Position numbers and translations under genes: made by a program
Shown: piece after piece, positions 32,794 to 45,071 of the stretch
How positions within the stretch are numbered: the stretch's first letter is position 1
Layout of the letters: every line of letters begins with the position of its first letter
Source of the DNA: Sipunculus nudus
Lineage: Eukaryota > Annelida > Sipuncula > Golfingiida > Sipunculidae
DNA length: 64,000 bases
Direction of reading: 5' to 3'
Assembly (NCBI GenBank): GCA_026874595.1
Contig: CM049317.1
Coordinates: 15,859,382-15,923,381 of the forward strand
The notes under the pieces: generated by a model
Database searches by the model: none
Told to the model about the DNA's origin: nothing
What the model saw: the letters and a program-made list of their open reading frames with translations, nothing else

Positions 32794-35700
32794 AACATGA
32801 AATTGTTGTGCGTGTAACATATTTCACATATTGCTGATTCTCTGCTAATTTATTGCTAAGTATTAATCTTCAACAGTATTAATGCAAAACTACCATTTTT
32901 AAATCAGTTTGTGTGGTTAGTAAAAGAAGATTTAAACAGCCTTGTTGATCCTGTTTCAGGAACAATCTATGGTATTTAACTATTCAAGACGCCTGGTACA
33001 CTTCGAGGAGCATTAGCAACCTTTGTCTGAATATCTTTTGAGTTTACCAGTATATTGGCGGGAATAGGTCAGCTATTATTGTAATTGTCACAAAAAGATT
33101 GAATTAGTAAACCAGAAAAATAAGCCGCCCGGACAAAGGGAGACAACACAGCTGCATGTGCAAAGGGTCATACTAGCTGATGCGGTCCGTAAAATTTAGG
33201 TCGCAGTGACCTAATTTAACGTTTGCAAAGAGATCTTTTTAGAAGTTCTAAGACTGCATAAGGTTCATGATCCTGGCCCTTACGGTTAAATTTGTGCCCT
33301 GCTAACGGACGGACGACCGGCCGGACGATAGGACGACGGACAAAGACCCATCGCTGTAGCACAGCATGACTGAAATGTAATGTAAAAATGTTACGTGTGT
33401 ACATGTAAATGACATCTTGCGAATTCAAATAGATGTACTTTTAAGAACCCCGTAGTAGGTTAATGTCGGATATTCGGGACCGAGCACCTCAAGATTTAGA
33501 TACCACTACCACGTATGATAAAATGCGGAATTACTAGCAGGTCTGCATCGACCAGAAGTTGCTTTGGAAAACCAGAATGCCAGAGCAGCTGGTTATAAGA
33601 TACGATTAGAACGTATTCGAATGATTTTGAGATGGACAGTGAAATATATAATATAAGAAAAACTGTTTCAAATGACCATATACTGTAGATTTAGATAATA
33701 TCGTGGGCTTAAAATTTCGTGGTTTTTGTACAAAACGCATATCGTGGGGTATTTGAATTCGTGGAAAGACCATAATTATAATAGAGAATCTTGGTTATTA
33801 ATGTCTCCATGTGCGCAAGGAAGACGAGAACATATGTACACAGGTAGTACACCGGTGGCTCGACTCAGATGCTTATCACACGGTGCGCCTGTACCGCGGT
33901 CAATTGAGTCAGTGTTGTGCAAACAAGCTTTGCCTGACCCTAACAAAGGAATTAATCAGCCGTAACCGACACGTGCCGGACAATACATCGGCTATTAGTT
34001 GTAACACACGATACATCAGCTATTAGTCATAACACCCGATCGCACCACGTTCACAGAAAACGTTAACCCTCACTTGATCGGAGAAAAAATAAAACGGGAC
34101 CGTCCACTTTAACGTTTTTACCTTGTTTTAATCATTGGGGCAGTCACACGTGGTCCCTGTAAATCTAAGACGGGGCAGAGCTATACGAGAGACAAGATTC
34201 GTTCGGCATTCAACGTGTCAAAAAAAAAAAAATAAATAAATAAAAATTGACAGTAATTTTACTCTTCTGAAAATTAGAGGGGCATAATTTGCATTTGTAT
34301 TCTGCGACACTTACTTACGCTAACATTTATGTACAACTATCGGCAATATTCGGAGGGAGTCCCGTCTGTCATTTTAATGGCTCATTTTTATGCACGCAAC
34401 TGCAGTCGGCAATATACGGCATAAGTTCTATTTACATTCGAGTCCCCGCGGTAATGCAAATGAGTTCACATGGTCCTTGTCTTTTAAGCCAATAGGGAGC
34501 GTAGGCCTAAGTCTCGTTTTATCTCCATTGAAAGAAGGTTGAAAAAAGCCGTGCCTCGGTAGCTGTGGTTACGAACATTGGAACAAGTGTACCGTTCTTG
34601 TCGTCTCAGAACTTCCGCTTTGAGCGATAGAAATGTGGCATTGTTCTTAAATATTTCACCCGAAATGTTTAAAAGAGGAAATGTGGGGATTTGTTTTCTA
34701 GTTTAAAGTAAAGTTTGATATTGTTTTATTGTGAACATTTCAGGGGGCCGTGTTTGTGCGATATTAGGGGAACTAATGGAATTGACAACAGAATATTTAC
34801 AAGTCACGTATTTTTTATAGAATTACAGGTAAAGTAATGCAATACATTTATTATATGTATCAATGGAAATCATAAAATAGTAATAAACCATTTTGGTACC
34901 TTTACTAAAAAATTCAGCCAGCGATAATAACTATATATAGATGAAGTCGACCACCAGCTGCTGTTAAGATAATCTTTGATCGTACGAGTTTTTGATCGTG
35001 GGAATCATGAATTCGTGGATTAACTTTATTCACGAAAACCACGAAAAAAAATCCCAACTAATATTTCTGAATCTTCAGTATATGTATGTAGGTAAAATCA
35101 ACAAGAATTTTTCTTGAACATGGTTAAAATTATGTATTATATGTCAATCCAAAGGCACTGTAATGCCTGAAAGACAGTCAGTGGGAACATCAGAAATACT
35201 TCTCTTTCTGCTACAATCATATAATATATAAATTATTTGTTGAAACCGTTGACCATTCAACTGCGGAGGCCGATGATGCTGTGCAAGAGATTCAGTGTTA
35301 AATTGGGCAATCTGTGCCGCTCTTCTTGAATTAGAGAAACAATGAAAGATCTCTGGTGAAGGTTGCATAATATCGGGGGATTGAAGACATTGAAATTCAA
35401 AAATACGTTGAAATCAATTGTCAATTCATGAACTACCTGTAATAACACGGTGGCATAATCGCATTATTAAAGCCACAAACGTTTTCTCCTTTACGTTTCT
35501 TCGTGCACACGATATGAAAACCTTGATATAAAAAATGCCTCCTGTATATAGGGAGAAAGTTTCAAATATGCAATTTAAGGAGGAATTTTTTGGGGCATTA
35601 TTCACATAAGAATTATGAAGATTTTCTGCTCCACAACTATTATTCCATTAAATGTCTTTGGATAATGTGGTTAAACCTTAGTGGGGCTTAGCTTTAATAT

Positions 35701-36199
35701 TTATAGTTTAACAAGTTAAAACTTAGGATATAAACTGCACGGTCTATACATTCAGTTGTATGTTACACGTTGATTCATGTGTTTCTAAATTATCCCTTCT
35801 TAACATATCAACAGATTTAATTTTTGTGGTAAAATAATTGATGTGGAAGTCTATGTTTAACTTTGCAAATTTAATGACTTCTGCAGTCTAGGCAGAGCAC
35901 ATGTAAGAGTGACAGCCCACACCAACCCAGACTGGGCGCCCATCAGACTAACGGGAAAGCTGTGCCTCACTAAGACATGAGAGCAATTTGGGAATCTATA
36001 CCCTGGTGTTGTGACCACACAGAAAGAAAATAAAGAAATACCCCCTTCCTAAATATACAAATATTTAGATGTTATCTTAACGGAGTAAATCACACATACG
36101 TCAATTAATAATTTAATTGCTGGAGAATAAAAATGAAAAATCTGAAAACAAAAAAAAAATCACGAATAAATGAGAAAAAAAAGAATGTAAGCGCCAAAC

Positions 36200-36219
36200 G
36201 GGGGGGGGGGGGGGGGGGG
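36200..36219. repeat. Poly-G tract
   Basis: Twenty consecutive G, a strong candidate for G-quadruplex formation and for assembly length error. Confidence 0.95.
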
Positions 36220-37099
36220 TGGCAGTTTTCACTACTGGAAACAACTGATGGTTTATATTATTATGGCATTTGCATCCTCTGGACCTGCAGGTGCAGTATT
36301 CATTAGGGCTTCGTGAACGCCAGGATATAAAATGAGAGGAAGCGTGTGTTACTGCCCTGTGACGTAGTCCGAAACTGGAATAGGATTCTGCAAATGTACA
36401 TATATGTAATTAATTTGCATTAAAAATGGAGGCGGGTACCTCCACCCAAAAAGTTCCATCCGTGGTGTTGGCCTTTATGCCCGGATCTACATGGTTCGTT
36501 TTATCCAACATAAGTGTACCGTAGAGATATTTGTAAACCCGTAATGTGCAAACTTTCCTTTGGGAATAATGCGTATATGCTCATATGCCATTTTACATAT
36601 GCAGATGTGCCCTCTTTTCTGCTTATCAAAAATGGCTGTTTAGTTTTTTGTGTGCATTATTTGTCTCTTTTTTAGCTTTTAGAAGTACCTTATCTATAAC
36701 TTTTAACAATTCGACCTGTTTCAGCTCATATTCAGATAAATTATATAGAAATATAAAATATCCAGACAACGGTTTCTACCGATCCCCCTGTTCTACAAGT
36801 TACTTGGAAAAGTTTAATATGACATGAAAATTTCTGTATCAAGACCACCAACAAGGCTTTTGGAATATTGGGATCTTCCATATAACCACAAAAATTGATT
36901 CTAAATGTTTGTTTTGTTGTAATATGGTAGGCACCTAGACCATGTAGTACTTCCATGAGAGAATCAGCAATATACAAAAAGAGAAATCACGAGCATCACT
37001 TTCATGAAGTCTATTTCCTTTTGATCACCATATCACATAACATATGACAGTGTAGTGCCAACAATATTTTTTGCTTTAAAATATTAGTACATACATTTG

Positions 37100-37620
37100 A
37101 CTTTGACCTTTCGTACCCTCTGTTAGCTTCCGACAACTCCTTGTTAGCTGCAATTAGTCGAACACATTCAAAAAAGGATAAATCGATCCAATTATTTAAT
37201 ATAATTGAGTTTTATCATTATCTCTATGTTAAGATGGCAATGGCGGCCCTTTTGGATTCCCTAGGGTCACAGAGCTCATGAAAACACCTTTTTAGTTGCA
37301 ATCGACAGAACACATAAAAAAAACGTATAAATCGGACAATTACTATTAAATTTAAGTGAAAATTACAGTATAACAGTATTATGTCTACGTTAAAACTGCA
37401 GTGGTGGCCATCTTATATTCCTTGGGGTCACAGGGTTCATAAAAAAGTATAACCTGCATTCATTCATCAGTTTAAGCGCAACCACTGTCTCATTCATTTC
37501 CTAAGAAAACGTCGTTCTGTTATACATGGAAGTACACTATATCCCCAACACTCACAAATTTCAATGGGTGAAGGCGGCCATCTTGGATTTTAGGTGTTAG
37601 AGGGATCTGAAAATTTGTTA
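37100..37620 (+). repeat. Degenerate tandem repeat of about 170 bp
   Basis: Three related blocks with (G/C)GGCC(A/C)(T/T)CTT..GATT and CTAGGGTCACAG / CTTGGGGTCACAG words at 37247, 37412 and 37575. Confidence 0.5.
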
Positions 37621-37705
37621 CCTAACATTTTCCCTTAGTTCATATCCTGTTTATGCCAAATCAGTCATTTTCGCAATTTGGGCATCAAATTCCTACGGAA
37701 ATACA
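37565..37705. repeat. Right member of inverted repeat pair (partner 31845-31985)
   Basis: See partner; together they bracket 5.9 kb inside one intron. Could be two independent insertions of one family. Confidence 0.55.
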
Positions 37706-38006
37706 TCCCCGTCTACACTAAACTGCCTACACGGAGAGTCAGCGCTGGTCTAATCTCCTGGACAGTTCGTCCTGAGCATTCGCGGTGACCACGACTTTCC
37801 GCTCTATTACACCCGTTCATAACAACAGTTCATGATAACGAAAACCGGTCCAAGGGAGTGGAACTGGTTTGCAAGCAAGTATGACCAGCGAAAACACGAA
37901 ATGGCAGCGATATGGCCGTTGTACAAAAAAAAATAATAGAGCGTATGAGTGATAATATGTAAAGGGTACAAAATTGATGATAAGGTGCCTATATTGAATG
38001 AACCGT

Positions 38007-38008
<2 letters not shown>

Positions 38009-38073
<65 letters not shown>
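38009..38073. repeat. (TA)n microsatellite
   Basis: About 32 TA units; flanks are ordinary intron sequence. The YIYIYI open frames over it are artefacts. Confidence 0.95.
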
Positions 38074-38076
<3 letters not shown>

Positions 38077-38244
38077 ATAAACAACAGAACTGATGCCAAA
38101 GCTGAGCGTCGTTACCCATTGGTCACTTGAATGATGGTTTGGCAAATGAGTGAGCAAACTGGTCTGTCGTATAATGAATAGGCGAATAGGCAAAATATCA
38201 GTTTGGCAAACAATTTTTGACTTTGGCGTTCATGCTTTGTTTAT

Positions 38245-38289
38245 AACGTCACCATTTTATGGGTTCATATTGCATTTTTTTCTCATAAG
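38245..38289 (+). repeat. Relic duplicate of the exon start, upstream of the acceptor
   Basis: CGTCACCATTTTATGGGTTC at 38247-38266 repeats the exon's GGTCACTGTTTTATGGGCTC (38303-38322) 56 bases upstream, the same intron/exon-boundary duplication as at 1-152 in gene 1, here with only one extra copy and no extra acceptor. Confidence 0.75.
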
Positions 38290-38403
38290 GTTCTGCTGAA
38301 AAGGTCACTGTTTTATGGGCTCATGGTGTACGCATTTGTGGCGATTTTTGGAGCTGCAGCCATATCAGCGATCCCGAAAGAAACAAAGGGAAAAGGCCTT
38401 CAA
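38290..38403 (+). CDS. SVOP-like gene 2 exon: helix 12
   Basis: Thirty-eight codons, phase 0-0, acceptor ATTTTTTTCTCATAAG, donor GTAAGT. Encodes VLLKRSLFYGLMVYAFVAIF, GAAAISAIPKETKGKGLQ. The P-x-E-T-K-G-x-G-L-Q ending is nearly that of SVOP (PIETKGRGLQES). Same length and boundaries as 153-266. Confidence 0.93.
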
Positions 38404-38712
38404 GTAAGTATCGAATTAATTATTCCATATGGATTTTATACTCTTAGATAAAATATATACATTAGACAAAATATATATATTAGCTAAAGTATTTTTAAAA
38501 TGAAATTTATGGTTATATAATTTGCATTAATGTTTATAAAAGACGGTACAGAAACATGTATAATATAAGGTATATTATATAACATAATACTATTTATTCA
38601 CCAGTCACATAAATTATCGTTCAAGGGCACAGGTCTTATTTCAATATGTGATTTGGCTGTTTAGTGGCTCTGTATTACTGATTTGTGATTTTCGTATTTG
38701 TTTTCTCCGCAG

Positions 38713-38718
38713 GTATAA
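38713..38718 (+). CDS. SVOP-like gene 2, terminal exon: one codon and stop
   Basis: Acceptor TTTTCTCCGCAG joins GTA TAA, so the protein ends ...GLQV. Reading the same exon in another frame gives KYCGCCLKDYLSNQ, similar to the in-frame tail of gene 1 (GCLSKYLCN), suggesting the ancestral tail was longer and was lost by a frame change. The rest of the exon is 3' UTR. Confidence 0.65.
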   Translation, partial: V

Positions 38719-38960
38719 ATATTGTGGCTGTTGTCTGAAAGACTACCTGTCAAATCAGATCCCCTCTGAATTAAGACCTGTTCAGTCCAATGGACGGGTT
38801 TTTTTTACACAGATTGTATATTTAGCGGAAACGTTCAGCAAAAACATAGGACCAGCACTTTGAAAGATAAAATGCTGCCAAAGGATGGAAATGATCCAGA
38901 AAACAACGCGTCTCTTTTAACGACGTTAACCAATATTTATACGGTGAAGCCGAAGTAAAA

Positions 38961-38966
38961 AATAAA
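38961..38966 (+). terminator. Candidate polyadenylation signal of gene 2
   Basis: AATAAA about 240 bases after the stop; no other strong hexamer between them. Confidence 0.5.
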
Positions 38967-41900
38967 AACCTAGTTGTATGCAATCGCCACTTGAAGCCGC
39001 CCCCACTGCAGACGTCCTCAACTAGCGATAATGGGGGATCGGTTATAAAGTATATCTCCTTTGGAATAAGGTCAAGGTCACAGATATATGTCAGGTGCGG
39101 ATATGTGACCTAGAACTATATTTACTTTTTTATGTTCGTCATGGTTCTATGACAGATATTTATGTACACATTGTTGTTTCTTGTTCATGATGTAGAATTT
39201 ATATTTGTGACGCTTTTCTTCTTATGTCTGTTATTATATATCTTATATGATATTTATAAAAGGAATTCGGTACATTTTTGTCCTCAATGTTCTTTGAAAC
39301 AGCGTTGCCTATGATACTCTGACCTTGCCGATAGGAGAATATATAATATTTAATATACACATCATATTGAGTTATTTTTGTTTGGTTATTACATTGCATT
39401 GAGGTGACCACCGAAAACAGCAGAACTGCCTTCGGCAAAAGCGGAATGCCTGGACCTCTATCGCAGGAGTAAGGTATCTTGTGTATATGAATACCCCTAC
39501 TGTCAGTACTTTAAGCATGTTTGGCCTGACATTTGACCAAATCTCTGACCCACGTGTATGGTCAGTAAATGTGAAGATACATGCGACGATTTCTTATGGT
39601 CAGCAAGCTATGATGGTTAATCCCCCAGTTAATCCAGGTAAACATCTAGCATAATGTTGAAATAACCACAAGAAGTGTCGCTGCACTATCACCTTGCACT
39701 TACATATTCAACAATTCTGGAAACATTTTTATCACGTAAACTGTCCATGGAAGCATGTGCATAAATATCTGTTTATGTTTTGGTTTCTATTTGAAGGGAT
39801 AATATTTAATAACTTATCAAGCTGAGAAAAAGAAAAGAAATGTCTCACACAAAACACACCCTCTTAAAGACATCCCAAAAACAGAACTATGATTTTTGTA
39901 TTTTACAGCGCATATTAAAGTTCAGAAGGAAAGTATACACAAAATATTAGACATACACAAAATAAAATGGACAGAAAATGTGATATTGTTGTCTGTACTG
40001 GGGTTTAAACTTGGCTGTCTTAGTACTCCCCTGCAATATTCAATAGTCCAACGAGCAGCCAAGGTATTACATGGGAATGTCATGAGCTAAAACACATTGA
40101 CACCGGCTCACACATTACGTCATTATGTAATGTACTAAGGGCCAGTATATTAAACTGCAATGCTCACTCTCTGTATTTCATCATGATTATATAATATGTA
40201 AAGTGCAGGTGTTTAAGTAAATTGGAACTTTGTGTATTCCAGTGTCAGACCTGAGTTGCCCGGGTATGTACATGACTGTAATTGATTAGCCTTGATTACA
40301 TGGCAACTCTATATTCAGTCTGATCGCACTTTCATTCAGCTCCTATGCACACCTTTCTTTAATTGTATCTATTGTGACACATCAGGAAAATCTCTAATCA
40401 TGTTTTATGAATCTTGCTGGGATAGATGAGATGTATTGAGAGTCAGTTTGTAACCGGGGGCCAGCCCCAAAGCATGGGCTGCCCCCTCTGCTCTTTAGCT
40501 ACAATAAAGAATAGTATACATCAACTTAGAGACTTGTAAGTTTGTCGCCCGTGAATCCTGGACCAGGTTATGATCTCTACAAATAGACATATCATAGATG
40601 TGGAGGCAGAGATGTCAAAGAGGTGGTATTATCCTGTATGCAGCGAGGAATCGCAACCATCCAATTGAAGTGCTTTAATATATACGTAATATATGTGTAT
40701 ATATATTTATGCGTATGCAGCACGTTTCAATCGCTCACGGTAGCGGTTAACAACGCATACGCATGGTAACGGACAGTGGAGTTCCAGACTTTGTCGTCAG
40801 TAATACGGTATTCCTCTGCCAGATGACTTCTCTACACAAGCAGCTCAATACTATGGGCCCGATTTAGCTGCATACGTACCGCATAATCATACGTATCAAT
40901 GGAATCATAGGCGTCCGTTTTCGAGCTACATTTACTCATACGCCATGCATTTACATCACATATGTACCGCATACACAAAAATGGAATGCTAGCTTTACAG
41001 GTGGCGTCATCTGTCATTCCGTTTTGGAACTACTCTGAGAAACGAGATGTAATACAACTGTGAAACGACTTACCCAGCATCATTTATTAATCAACACTCC
41101 CCGCTGAGCTCTAATACTATCACTGACATGGACTGAATTCTAACTAGACTAAACTGAACTCAAGGCTTCCTGCCGCAAATTAACTCTGACAAAAATTCCT
41201 TTTTTGGAACATTTCAGCTTTAAAATTGCCTTTTCATTGGTATATTATTGAACGTACATGAGTAAAACAAAACAATAAATATCTGTTTAACACTGCTCAT
41301 ACACAATTCAAAATCACAAAAAGTACCTAATGAATCTTAAGCCTGTATGTTGCTGTTATGCAATCATATTGCACACAAATTAGGCATAAATATATGGGAC
41401 TTTTCTGTGAAAATAGGCTTATATTATACCGGGGGTAATGACGCTTTCACTGTGCAGTAAACTATATGAGAGGAGATTTAAACAGCCTACTTATGTTGTT
41501 GATCAACCGGCATTCCATATATGTTACAGCAAAGATGAAACAAAAACTTTAATTATCAAGTATAATACTAAAACCATCTAAAGAATAACAAATTAGAACC
41601 TAACTTGATCATCAATATACAGAAATTTACGACGAACATAATACATGGACCCTAAGACAAACCCCCAATGCTTCTAACTAAAGATTTTTTTTTCAAAGCA
41701 TATAAAAAAAGAGATTTATGAGAAGGATGTAACCTGGTATTCCGTGGCCACTCGCTGAAAATAAGTTGTTTACTTAAAGAAAGTGACAAAACAGCCTAGA
41801 TACACACTCCTTAGGCAATGGTCGTGTAACATTCGTTTTGTATCTCCTTCCACTTAACCACTGCCTATAACAGGGTTTAATCTGTTCCTTCAACCTGTGT

Positions 41901-42643
41901 CCAGCCGTCTTTTAAATAATTATCTTGAAAGTTTATAATTTTCAATAATTTCTTAGAAAGTTGTATTTGAAAGTGATAGCCTAATATGGCAATTAAAAAT
42001 TTCAAAATAAATTCCCGGTTTTTGTTACACAATTTTATGAACTCTTCACAATAATCTGACTGATTAGATCTGTCCTTATCTCTGTATTAGATGGTCATAT
42101 TTTTTAGAGTGTTTATAATAACATCATCAAATTAATCAGCAGGTGTCCACCGAGGTATTTTTTATACATAGGTGTTCACTTACTTTGTTGAAAATCAGGC
42201 CCTCTAATCTTCAACTTTGAATTAGATTTTCCTCATCAAAATAAAACTAAAATTTTTATAGAATAAAAAAAACAACAGATGGACATGAGGGGATAAAACG
42301 GGCTGTAAGTATTGCCCCAAAAATGAGTTGACAAAACTTTTCCGACTAATGAGAGATGGGTATCGGGGGTTCTAACCAATGATGAAAAACTCTATACTCC
42401 GCTCAAACTGGCCAGAACATCCTTTAGTCTGTGCAGATACACATAGGCAAATTCTGTTAGTGACAGCAGTGGTTAAGTTGGAACAATTATTGAACGAATG
42501 TTACGCGATCACTCAGTGTTATTGATAATGAACACTGCATGACTGTCATACTACTAGAAATATCCGTTACAACTTTAAATGCATGCATGTGATGTCGACA
42601 ATTCGTTCATTATAGGATCTGACGAACAGAGTTCATCGTCATT
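38967..42643. other. Region between the convergent genes
   Basis: No gene. Holds the dispersed repeat 40715-41015 and otherwise unassigned AT-rich DNA. The 3' UTR of the MCT gene must end here, but no nearby TTTATT (AATAAA on the minus strand) was found within the first ~1.5 kb below 42644. Confidence 0.5.
40715..41015 (+). repeat. Dispersed repeat, second copy at 29340-29600
   Basis: Matches listed at 29340-29600. Ends not defined. Confidence 0.65.
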
Positions 42644-42843
42644 TTATGAGAAGGTTTCAGATATGTAACGTTTCCGTTTTCCGGGTCGTTCCGTGTCTTC
42701 TATTTCTACAGCTTGGTAATCTGTTCTTCGACAACAATGGCGGTAACAGACATAGATAAAAAAGCAGAGGCCGCCAAACGCCTGTGCCGATCCCACCACG
42801 TAAAATGGGGCGTCGAAGCTCTTGGTCTGGTCGATAATCCACC
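42644..42843 (-). CDS. MCT-like gene coding exon 5: helix 12 and C-tail
   Basis: 200 bp including TAA at 42646-42644. Encodes GWIIDQTKSFDAPFYVVGSA, helix 12, then a basic/acidic cytoplasmic tail (CYRHCCRRTDYQ, VEIEDTERPGKRKRY). P-x-x-G-W-x-x-D-x-T-x-S-x-x-x-x-F is the standard MCT ending. The Cys pair after the helix could be palmitoylated (inference). Confidence 0.94.
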
Positions 42844-43379
42844 CTGAAAAAAAAGAGAATTAAAATCGATATAATCATTAATGCTTGTAAAAGACAGGAA
42901 ATAAATTAATGAGGCACTCCATCTGAAGAATTTTCTCTAAGCTCAATATCCCATCCAAGTGGGTTCAGATTTCCCCGCTGTTTGTTTGTTGGTTTGTTTG
43001 TCTGTTGGCAGCGTGTCGAAAAAATGCTGAACAAATTTAAAGAAAATTGTGGAGCGAAGGGACGTGCCTCAGAGAAAACCCTTACGATGTTTGGCGCGGT
43101 TTCGGGTCAAGGAGATTTTCAATTAGAATTGATTTGTCTTGAAGGATGCATGTGCTCTATTAAGTGCACTCTAGTTCATTGTTTGAATGTGAGAGAATCT
43201 GACATATGAATACCTTGTGTTAAAAATAAAGACGCCCTGTGCTAACATATTTTCTATGAATAACAGTTACTATAAACCATGCTATTCGACGTATCCTCCA
43301 CACGAGGATTTGGATTCGAGTTGTGGTTGCATTTGCTGAAAACTGAAGTAAGCGGATAAACGCTCTGCTATCACGACCA

Positions 43380-44770
43380 TCCTGATACCACGACCACCCC
43401 ATTACCACAACCCCCCCCCCCCCCCCCCGGCACCACTACCATCCTGGTATCACAACCATGCCGGTACCACGACATCCCTGGTAATGGGACCCTGCCGTAC
43501 CAGTAACATCCCGTTATCAGGACCACCCCGGTATCACGACCATCCCGGTATCAGGACCACCCTGGTATCAGAACCACCCTGGTATCAGGACCACCCCGGT
43601 ATTAGGACCACCCCGGTTTCACGACCATCCCGGTATCAGGACCACCCTGGTATCAGGACCACCCTGGTATCAGGACCACCCCGGTATCACTACTACCCTG
43701 GTATCAAGACCACCCTGGTATCACGACCACCCCGGTATCACTACTACCCTGGTATCATGACCACCCTGGTATCACGACCACCCCCGTATCACTACTACCC
43801 TGGTATCATGACCACCCTGGTATCACGACCACCCCGGTATCACTACTACCCTGGTATCATGACCACCCTGGTATCACGACCACCCCCGTATCACTACTAC
43901 CCTGGTATCATGACCACCCTGGTATCATGACCACCCTGGTATCACGACCATCCCGGTATCACTACTACCCTGGTATCATGACCACCCTGGTATCACGACC
44001 ACCCCCGTATCACTACTACCCTGGTATCATGACCACCCTGGTATCACGACCACCCCCGTATCACTACTACCCTGGTATCATGACCACCCTGGTATCACGA
44101 CCACCCCGGTATCACTACTACCCTGGTATCATGACCACCCTGGTATCACGACCACCCCGGTATCACTACTACCCTGGTATCATGACCACCCTGGTATCAC
44201 GACCACCCCCGTATCACTACTACCCTGGTATCATGACCACCCTGGTATCACGACCACCCCGGTATCACTACTACCCTGGTATCAAGACCACCCTGGTATC
44301 ACGACCACCCCGGTATCACTACTACCCTGGTATCATGACCACCCTGGTATCACGACCACCCCCGTATCACTACTACCCTGGTATCATGACCACCCTGGTA
44401 TCACGACCACCCCGGTATCACTACTACCCTGGTATCATGACCACCCTGGTATCACGACCACCCCCGTATCACTACTACCCTGGTATCATGACCACCCTGG
44501 TATCATGACCACCCTGGTATCACGACCATCCCGGTACCATGACCATCCCCGTATTATTGGCCAGCCCGGCATAACGACCACCCAGGTACCACGACCACCC
44601 TGGTACCACGACCGCCCTGGTATCAGAACCATCCCGGTACCACGACCACCCCGGTATCATGACCAGCCCGGCATCACGACCACCCTGGTGACAAAACGAC
44701 CCCAATAACACGACCTCTCTTGTAACATCACCACCTGTAACATGACTACCTAGGTACCACAACCACCCAG
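43380..44770 (+). repeat. 17-bp / 51-bp higher-order minisatellite in MCT intron 4
   Basis: Basic unit CCCTGGTATCACGACCA. In the core (about 43680-44520) units are organised as 51-bp triplets: TGGTATCATGACCACCC, TGGTATCACGACCACCC, (C/G)GTATCACTACTACCC. Edges are degenerate. A 19-base poly-C (43411-43429) lies at the proximal end. 51 is a multiple of three, so long open frames arise (148 and 193 residues of PPRYHYYPGIMTTLVS type); these are not genes. Confidence 0.95.
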
Positions 44771-44895
44771 AACTCTCAATAAATCTCTCGATATAATATC
44801 TCTTGGTTAATTTCTAAATTCCATGGCTCTTGTCTCTCTCACCCGACTTAATAGCATAAGGATTTCCTGATTACCAATAAAGATGCTCAACTTAC

Positions 44896-45021
44896 CCGAC
44901 ATTGGAGATGCAAACAGGAAACCAATAGAACCGAACGCCAATGCCAGCCCGATGGCTCGCTCGACCTGATGGAACCCCATTAAGTCAACTATCACAACAG
45001 GAAACAGCGCCGCAAAGCATC
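44896..45021 (-). CDS. MCT-like gene coding exon 4: helices 10-11
   Basis: 126 bp, phase 1-1. Encodes GCFAALFPVVIVDLMGFHQV and ERAIGLALAFGSIGFLFASP; the V-D-L-x-G then A-x-G-L-x-x-x-x-x-G-x-x-x-L-x-x-x-P pattern is typical of MCT helices 10-11. Acceptor TTCTCCTTTTCCCAG, donor GTAAGT. Confidence 0.94.
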
Positions 45022-45071
45022 CTGGGAAAAGGAGAAACAAAGCATTGAACAAAGAAGCGATCATGGACCGG

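Larger units (their letters stand above)
30177..38289. other. 8.1-kb last long intron of gene 2, repeat-filled
   Basis: Contains the (TA)n run and mini-LTR element at 30815-31257, the MITE at 32325-32793, an inverted repeat pair at 31845-31985 / 37565-37705, a 20-base G run at 36200-36219, degenerate ~170-bp tandem copies at 37100-37620 and (TA)n at 38009-38073. 33000-36190 shows no feature beyond a short tandem (ACATC(G/A)GCTATTAGT) near 33986-34030. Confidence 0.6.
12125..38718 (+). other. Gene 2 overview: SVOP-like major facilitator transporter, 15 exons seen, N-terminus missing
   Basis: The exons at 12125, 14074, 14319, 16617, 17033, 17562, 18753, 20662, 22321, 24902, 25979, 28534, 30087, 38290 and 38713 splice with matching phases into 451 codons without a stop before 38716. 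The order of motifs follows SVOP/SVOPL proteins: TVEEAVEHIG, DKYGRRT after helix 2, an R-A-K loop, FWLKESP after helix 6, GRLRDLFSP, D-LIGRKRT, R-GAIGGGIQAA, YTAEVYPATIRA and ETKGKGL. SVOP is about 550 residues, so roughly 70-100 N-terminal residues, including the start, are missing. Twelve membrane helices and cytoplasmic termini are expected. SV2-family members sit in synaptic vesicle membranes; an expressed role and substrate here are unknown. It lies in tandem with gene 1 and converges on the MCT gene. Confidence 0.9.

Noticed and set aside
43484-44708. Long open frames of repeated PGIMTTLVS / PPRYHYY type
   Set aside because: They are translations of a 51-bp minisatellite inside the MCT intron, on the opposite strand to the gene; period divisible by three keeps frames open.
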